9,620 bases of DNA from an uncultured Rhizobiaceae group bacterium (GTDB taxonomy: Bacteria > Pseudomonadota > Alphaproteobacteria > Rhizobiales > Rhizobiaceae), in contig CALHHQ010000051.1 in NCBI GenBank assembly GCA_938030645.1, positions 1 to 9,620 of the forward strand, in the 5' to 3' direction. Below are positions 5,496-9,620 of this stretch, piece by piece (position 1 is the stretch's first letter; every line of letters begins with the position of its first letter). The translations under genes and the position numbers were made by a program. Under the pieces are notes generated by a model. The model saw only the letters and a program-made list of their open reading frames with translations. It was not told the origin of the DNA and did no database searches.

Positions 5496-6188
5496 CTACT
5501 GACTGGCCCAAACGATGCGCGCCACCCAATCGATTTCCGTCAAAGGAAACGCGCGGTTTTCGTGTTCAGGGTTGATCGATTCCAGTTCGATAAATTTGGC
5601 TGTGCGGCGGGCCAAGACCTTTGCCATCACTTCGCCTTCAGTGGTGCGAACAACAACTCTATCGCCACGACGGATGGAAGCAGCAGGCGATACGATAATG
5701 CGGTCCCCATCGCGATAAAGCGGCATCATACTGTCACCTGAAATTTCGAGTGCATAAACGGCTTCACCGTCTGGCCTTGGAAACTCTACAGCGTCCCATC
5801 CTTCACCCGTGGGCAATCCGGCATCATCAAAAAACCCGCCACTGCCAGCCTGAGCAAGACCGAGAAGTGGCACAGATGATGGAACTTGATATCTCGCTTG
5901 CCCTTCTTCACCAAATCCATTTTGCAATTGCGAAAAACTGTCTGCAAAACTGCGACGATCATTCTGCATCAAGGCGACAAACTGTTCACTTCCAACGCCT
6001 GTTGCTTGCATGATTTTGTGCAATGATTCCGTTGAAGGCCACCGTTGGCGACCGTCAGCAGAGCTGCGTTTCGACTTATTGAAAGTTGTCGGGTCCAGCC
6101 CAGCATTTCGTGCCAAGCGGGAAACCGACATATCCTTTTCTTGCGCAAGCGCGTCTATCGCTGACCAGACTTGGCTGTGAGAGAACAT
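5496..6188 (-). CDS. LexA/CI-like transcriptional regulator with S24 self-cleavage domain
   Basis: This 230-residue protein has an N-terminal helix-turn-helix domain (about residues 5-75, recognition region near MSVSRLARNAGLDPTTFNKS at 20-39). A linker follows, then a LexA/UmuD-type peptidase domain (105-230). The catalytic pair is visible: Ser153 in SGDSMMP and Lys190 in GEVMAKVLARR. An Ala114-Gly115 bond in LAQAGSGGFF matches the self-cleavage site of the family, 39 and 76 residues from the Ser and Lys, close to LexA and lambda CI spacings. By family knowledge it should repress DNA targets and be inactivated by self-cleavage, possibly RecA-stimulated. No phage genes are near. The ATG at 6188-6186 has no Shine-Dalgarno, but the next Met (residue 20) would cut into the helix-turn-helix. 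The VOC gene follows directly. Confidence 0.9.
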   Translation of the reverse strand: MFSHSQVWSAIDALAQEKDMSVSRLARNAGLDPTTFNKSKRSSADGRQRWPSTESLHKIMQATGVGSEQFVALMQNDRRSFADSFSQLQNGFGEEGQARYQVPSSVPLLGLAQAGSGGFFDDAGLPTGEGWDAVEFPRPDGEAVYALEISGDSMMPLYRDGDRIIVSPAASIRRGDRVVVRTTEGEVMAKVLARRTAKFIELESINPEHENRAFPLTEIDWVARIVWASQ

Positions 6189-6206
6189 AAGTAGCTCGAA
6201 AAACAG

Positions 6207-6249
6207 AGGAATTTTATCCTATATTAATCGAGTTCCAATCGTCTGTCTA
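6207..6249 (-). promoter_or_regulatory. Promoter and possible operator of the S24 regulator gene
   Basis: Two overlapping sigma-70-like promoters are visible on the minus strand. One is TAGACA (6249-6244), 17 bases, TAATAT (6226-6221). The other is TTGGAA (6238-6233), 16 bases, TAAAAT (6216-6211). The second -10 is framed by the inverted repeat AGGA-N6-TCCT (6207-6220), and the region is bracketed by CTCGA (6195-6199) and TCGAG (6228-6232). Such symmetry over a -10 box suits autorepression, but which arms are bound is inference. Either promoter leaves a short leader (about 16-26 bases). Confidence 0.5.
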
Positions 6250-6274
6250 GAAGTCGTTCTTCAGCAACTCACAG

Positions 6275-6892
6275 CTAAGCGGTATAGGGATCACGTCCAC
6301 TGGTTAGAGCGCTGTCCAAATATTCAATACGATCTTGGCCCCAGAACACTTCGCCATTCAACACAAATGCTGGAACACCAACCGCATCTCGTTCAATGGC
6401 TTCTTTGGTGTAAGCAGTCCGTAAAGCGGCAATCTCATCCGATTTCGCTGATGCTATAATCTCATCAGCATTGAAGCCGGCAGCCGTTAGTCGCGATGCC
6501 ACTTCGTTCTTGTCGCTCATGTTCACATCTTCAACCCAAACAGCTTTGAACACCGAACCAAGATACTCGGTCGGGTCCAACTCTTTTTCGGTGAGTGCGA
6601 TGCAACATGAGTCTGCCAAAGTGATGTCGACTGGAAAGTGAGCAGGCGCCACGTTGATTGGCAAGTCACGCATTTCTGCAGCGCGTTTTAACTCCAAAAC
6701 CCGATAGCGTTGACGAACAGGTGGGCGTTGTCCTGGAGGAACTGCGCCAGAAACTTCCCACAGACCCATCAAACCCACAGGTTTAAAATTCAACTTTGCG
6801 CCGTGTTTGGCCGCCACATCGCAAATAGCTTTGTGACCGAGATAAGTGAATGGTGAAATTCCAAAGAAATAGTAGTCGATTGTTGCAGCCAT
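6275..6892 (-). CDS. 2-hydroxychromene-2-carboxylate isomerase homologue (DsbA/kappa-GST fold)
   Basis: The 205-residue protein has the thioredoxin-like DsbA fold with a helical insert. Near the N-terminus it reads DYYFFGISPFTYLGHK, with Ser13-Pro14 in the glutathione-binding SPxxY-type motif of the HCCA isomerase/kappa-GST group, in place of the CxxC of DsbA. Near the C-terminus GVPAFVLNGEVFWGQDRIEYL (from residue 172) supplies the cis-proline loop. NahD-type members isomerise 2-hydroxychromene-2-carboxylate with glutathione during naphthalene breakdown. No aromatic-degradation genes are present here, so the true substrate is unknown. A TTG one codon upstream is in frame, but the ATG at 6892-6890 is taken as the start because GGAG (6903-6900) sits seven bases before it. 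The CelD-like gene ends 48 bases upstream on the same strand, with no terminator between. Confidence 0.88.
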   Translation of the reverse strand: MAATIDYYFFGISPFTYLGHKAICDVAAKHGAKLNFKPVGLMGLWEVSGAVPPGQRPPVRQRYRVLELKRAAEMRDLPINVAPAHFPVDITLADSCCIALTEKELDPTEYLGSVFKAVWVEDVNMSDKNEVASRLTAAGFNADEIIASAKSDEIAALRTAYTKEAIERDAVGVPAFVLNGEVFWGQDRIEYLDSALTSGRDPYTA

Positions 6893-6940
6893 CAAACGGC
6901 TCCGATGTGTTAAGTGCTGTTGGCCACAACACTAGCTGGT

Positions 6941-8206
6941 TCAACGGCGCTTCGAAAGCAGTCCGAGAAAACCATTCAACACTTTTCCGAGAACCGGCCA
7001 TTCAGCGATTTTACGCAGATAAGTCAGAACTCTTTTCGCAGCAGGGCGCAAACTGCGCGTCCACACGACCAACCAGATTTTGCCACGCAAGGTTAGTGCA
7101 TTGTGATAGCGCCAAAGCGGAACCGATTGGTTGGTCCAGATCGCCTTGAACGTCGTTGGAAAGCCCAAAAAGCTGTAAGCATTTTCACCACTCTTCATGC
7201 TTTCATGGATCGCCATATGCGTTGCTAAAGTGCCCGGTGACAATTCATGAAACTGGTGGTTATGGGCAGACAAGTAGCTGTGCCGAACTCCAAAACCCGT
7301 CACATTCACTGATATTGAAATCGGTTCATCATTGAGAAAAAGGACATCGACATCCGGTTGAAAGGACGTATCCCGACCTGAAAATCCTTCCAAGAATGCG
7401 TCGACTCCACCCATGGATAGTCCCAGAGAAAAAGTGCCGTTGCGCTCCAACCACTCTTTTTTCCAAACAAGAGCCAACTGAACCAGTGACTTAAATTCCG
7501 CATTGAGCGCGGTGAAACGCTCAAACCGAACAGAGCCTTCTTCTGCAATCAAACGCGACTTTCGATTGAAGTTTTTGCGGCTGTTTTTTGAAAGCGTCAT
7601 CAAATGCTCGTCGACCGTTTGACCGTTCGGCCAACGGCAGATTGAAATGCTTTCCGCCGGATCCTTTGACAAGCCGTGGTCTTCGCAAACAGCAATCAAC
7701 GGGCTGTCATTTGGAATTGGCCCTAATGCCATAACATCTGCACTAGCAAGCAATGCCGCTTCTGCAATGCAAAGTCTCAATCCGTCGGTTGGATCAATGT
7801 CAGAATGTGTCAGCACATTCGCCAATTGAGAGTGGGGTTCGCCAAACAACGTCAGAACGCGTGCACCCATATGGGTTTCAACCATCATGGGGAGGATTGC
7901 TACAAGAGTGGTTCCTCTCGATATGAAAAAGATGCGTGGCTCGTAAGAACCGTTTTGGGCTTTGCAATAAACTTCGGCCCAAGCTTCGCACCATGCGAAT
8001 CCTTGAAAGACCGCGTGCGGGTCTTTCGATTGCCGCTCCAATTCAATCCATCGAAATGCATTGCGTCGAATGTCTGCAAGAGACTTAAGCGTTTCTATGC
8101 GCCATTGGCCGGAAACAATGGCAGTTTCTTCATCGCCTGCACCGTCGTCGATCGGCGCAGCTTTGTCAGCGGCCCGTTGTGCGGAATATGCGAAAGTCTC
8201 TGACAC
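6941..8206 (-). CDS. CelD/BcsL-like GNAT-fold acyltransferase
   Basis: The 421-residue protein matches the CelD-like (Acetyltransf_6) group of double-GNAT/FemAB-like proteins. An N-terminal half contains the FRWIELERQSKDPHAVFQGF region and WCEAWAEVY (51-80). The linker SKNSRKNFNRKSRLIAEEG (206-224) is followed by the GNAT core with ELSPGTLATHMAIHESMKSG (321-340) and YSFLGFPTTFKAIWTNQ (344-360). Family members are often linked to polysaccharide or cellulose synthesis and are presumed to acylate sugars or lipids. No bcs or other polysaccharide genes are visible here. The last ~45 residues are basic and may be membrane-associating. The start is a GTG (8206-8204), chosen because GAGGA lies at 8218-8214, seven bases upstream, and no ATG is in frame until about residue 107. 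It is probably co-transcribed with the downstream isomerase homologue. Confidence 0.8.
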   Translation of the reverse strand: MSETFAYSAQRAADKAAPIDDGAGDEETAIVSGQWRIETLKSLADIRRNAFRWIELERQSKDPHAVFQGFAWCEAWAEVYCKAQNGSYEPRIFFISRGTTLVAILPMMVETHMGARVLTLFGEPHSQLANVLTHSDIDPTDGLRLCIAEAALLASADVMALGPIPNDSPLIAVCEDHGLSKDPAESISICRWPNGQTVDEHLMTLSKNSRKNFNRKSRLIAEEGSVRFERFTALNAEFKSLVQLALVWKKEWLERNGTFSLGLSMGGVDAFLEGFSGRDTSFQPDVDVLFLNDEPISISVNVTGFGVRHSYLSAHNHQFHELSPGTLATHMAIHESMKSGENAYSFLGFPTTFKAIWTNQSVPLWRYHNALTLRGKIWLVVWTRSLRPAAKRVLTYLRKIAEWPVLGKVLNGFLGLLSKRR

Positions 8207-8334
8207 AATTTCGTCCTCATACGGCCAACACAGCCGTTACCTAAGGGCAAGTGTACTCTGAGGACATTAAAATTGTGAGGGCTGGGGCAGATGAATTTTG
8301 GGTGTAGTTAACGTGAAAGTGCATGTGAAACAGA

Positions 8335-8360
8335 AACGGGCGAAGAATTCTCCGCCCGTT
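8335..8360 (-). terminator. Intrinsic terminator after the fadB-like gene
   Basis: AACGGGCG and CGCCCGTT (8353-8360 and 8335-8342) form an 8-bp GC-rich stem around a 10-base loop that contains a GAATTC palindrome. On the minus strand the stem is followed by TCTGTTTC, a modest T-rich tract. It lies 27 bases after the stop of the fadB-like gene, separating it from the CelD-like gene. The rest of the 181-base gap (8207-8334) holds no clear promoter, only a small ACGGC/GCCGT inverted repeat (8221-8237) next to the ribosome site of the CelD-like gene. Confidence 0.7.
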
Positions 8361-8387
8361 CAATTCGCAATTTAGCGTTTGGCCTAC

Positions 8388-9620
8388 TTAAGCCGCTTCT
8401 TTTTCAGCTTCAATTTTAAAACGTTCATAGAACGTATCGCCATCTTTCGCCATTTGATTGATCAGCTTGATTGGCTTGAAATGGTCGCCGTATTTTTTGG
8501 CAAGCTGACGAGCACGCTTCTGGAAGTTCACCAAACCCACTTCGTCGATAAACGACAATGGGCCACCTGTATAAGGTGCAAATCCAAAGCCTAAAATAGC
8601 GCCCACATCCGCTTCACGAATGTCAGTAACCACTTTTTCCTGCACTGTGCGCGCGGCTTCCATCGCGATGGTGTAGAGATAACGATCTTTGAGATCATCG
8701 ATATCCACATCATCTGAATCGAGCTGCGGGAACAAAGTTTTCAATTCTGGCCAAAGCTTTTTCTTGGCAGGTTTTGGTGGGTAATCAAAGAAACCTTTAC
8801 CAGCCTTTTTGCCAACGCGGCCATGATCATCAACCAAAATATTGACCAGTTTCACATGGCGTGGATCAACGGCATCCGGCCCAAGGTCAGCAATCGTTTG
8901 CTTGATCACTTTTTGGGATAGATCAATTGCCACTTCGTCGTTCAATGTCAGCGGGCCCACTGGCATCCCGACCATTTTAGCTGCGTTTTCGACCATGGGA
9001 GCAGGTACACCTTCGGCCAACATGTTCCACGCTTCATTCATGTAACGCATTACGCAGCGGTTGACGTAGAAGCCGCGTGAATCGTTGACCACAATCGGCG
9101 TCTTCTTAATCGCAAGAACGTAGTCGATGGCCATAGCCAACGCTTTGTCACCAGTCTTTTTACCCATGATGATTTCAACAAGCATCATGCGATCAACGGG
9201 AGAGAAGAAGTGAATGCCGATGAAGTTTTTAGCGCGCACAGATGCTTCTGAAAGCTCTGTAATTGGAATGGTCGATGTGTTGGAAGCAAAGATGGCATTC
9301 TTACCAATCGCCGCTTCTGCGCTTTCAGTGACAGTTTTTTTGATGCCCTTGTCTTCAAACACGGCCTCAATCACAAGGTCACAGTCTTCAAGAGCAGCGT
9401 AATCGGTAGTGGCTGTGATTAAGCCAAGCAATGCCTCTTTCTTTTCTTCAGTCGCACGGCGGCGTTTGATAGCCTTGTCCATTTGTTCAGCGGAGTAAGC
9501 TTTGCCTTTGTCAGCCGCCTCTTGATCGCGGTCGAGCAACACAACTTCTAGTCCGGCTTTAGCGGTCACATAAGCAACGCCTGCACCCATGAAGCCAGCA
9601 CCGATAACGCCCACTTTTTT
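8388..9620 (-). CDS. fadB: FadB/FadJ-type multifunctional beta-oxidation protein, C-terminal part (cut by window edge)
   Basis: The visible 410 residues are the 3-hydroxyacyl-CoA dehydrogenase part of a fatty acid oxidation complex alpha subunit. They open with the NAD-binding loop GVIGAGFMGAGVAYVTAKAG. SNTSTIPI follows (~113-120), then the catalytic dyad His in IGIHFFSPV (~137) and Glu in MLVEIIMG (~149), 12 residues apart as in E. coli FadB. Two C-terminal dehydrogenase domains follow (NDSRGFYVNRCVMRYMNEAW, then RYLYTIAMEAARTVQEK and GFGFAPYTGGPLSFID). This half oxidises L-3-hydroxyacyl-CoA to 3-ketoacyl-CoA. The enoyl-CoA hydratase half should lie beyond base 9620. Two Lys codons precede the first glycine motif with no start there, so the gene continues. 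It ends at a clear terminator. fadB rather than fadJ is a convention here. Confidence 0.95.
   Translation of the reverse strand, partial: KKVGVIGAGFMGAGVAYVTAKAGLEVVLLDRDQEAADKGKAYSAEQMDKAIKRRRATEEKKEALLGLITATTDYAALEDCDLVIEAVFEDKGIKKTVTESAEAAIGKNAIFASNTSTIPITELSEASVRAKNFIGIHFFSPVDRMMLVEIIMGKKTGDKALAMAIDYVLAIKKTPIVVNDSRGFYVNRCVMRYMNEAWNMLAEGVPAPMVENAAKMVGMPVGPLTLNDEVAIDLSQKVIKQTIADLGPDAVDPRHVKLVNILVDDHGRVGKKAGKGFFDYPPKPAKKKLWPELKTLFPQLDSDDVDIDDLKDRYLYTIAMEAARTVQEKVVTDIREADVGAILGFGFAPYTGGPLSFIDEVGLVNFQKRARQLAKKYGDHFKPIKLINQMAKDGDTFYERFKIEAEKEAA

Noticed and set aside
5496..6188. Prophage remnant around the CI-like regulator
   Set aside because: No integrase, Cro-like, structural or attachment-site-like sequence is present, and base composition matches the neighbours. 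The flanking genes are ordinary chromosomal ones.
1..9620. Hidden multi-gene defence, secondary-metabolite or mobile system
   Set aside because: All frames longer than about 120 codons are explained by recognisable housekeeping or conserved accessory families or are their shadows. No repeats, tRNA-flanked junctions or composition breaks were seen.

Overview
The window looks like ordinary chromosomal DNA from an alphaproteobacterium, most likely of the Hyphomicrobiales (rhizobial) group or a close marine relative with moderate G+C. The grounds are the rpmI-rplT-pheS order without an adjacent infC, a class I (archaeal-type) lysyl-tRNA synthetase, a small TerB-like protein of a type common in that order, a CelD-type acyltransferase and a FadB/FadJ-type beta-oxidation enzyme. 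The genus cannot be fixed from this sequence. No transposase, phage structural gene, CRISPR array, tRNA or rRNA was seen.

Layout. (1) 1-901, minus strand: rpmI (L35), rplT (L20) and the first 58 codons of pheS. Two good intrinsic terminators lie inside this unit. One is in the rpmI leader (967-1002, after two more hairpins), the other between rplT and pheS (186-228). Both probably act as attenuators or partial terminators. (2) 1153-2001, plus strand: an orphan periplasmic solute-binding protein, divergent from rpmI. (3) 2014-3240, minus strand: a two-gene unit of a TerB-like cytosolic protein and a membrane fatty acid hydroxylase/sterol desaturase-family di-iron protein, joined by a 6-base gap. 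(4) 3450-5084, plus strand: lysK, with a 9-bp hairpin in its upstream region. (5) 5106-6188, minus strand: a LexA/CI-like helix-turn-helix S24 regulator with intact self-cleavage residues, followed directly by a small VOC (glyoxalase-fold) gene. (6) 6275-8206, minus strand: a CelD-like GNAT acyltransferase with a GTG start, followed by a DsbA-fold 2-hydroxychromene-2-carboxylate isomerase homologue. (7) 8388-9620, minus strand: the C-terminal 410 residues of a FadB-type multifunctional beta-oxidation protein, ending at a clear terminator.

The genes do not form one system. They are core translation genes (rpmI, rplT, pheS, lysK), a beta-oxidation gene and several lightly characterised conserved accessory genes. 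I found no convincing undescribed multi-gene system. The points most worth a second look are regulatory: the structured rpmI leader that ends in a terminator, the rplT/pheS terminator without a Phe-rich leader peptide, the lysK leader hairpin, and the self-cleaving repressor with a palindrome over its promoter.
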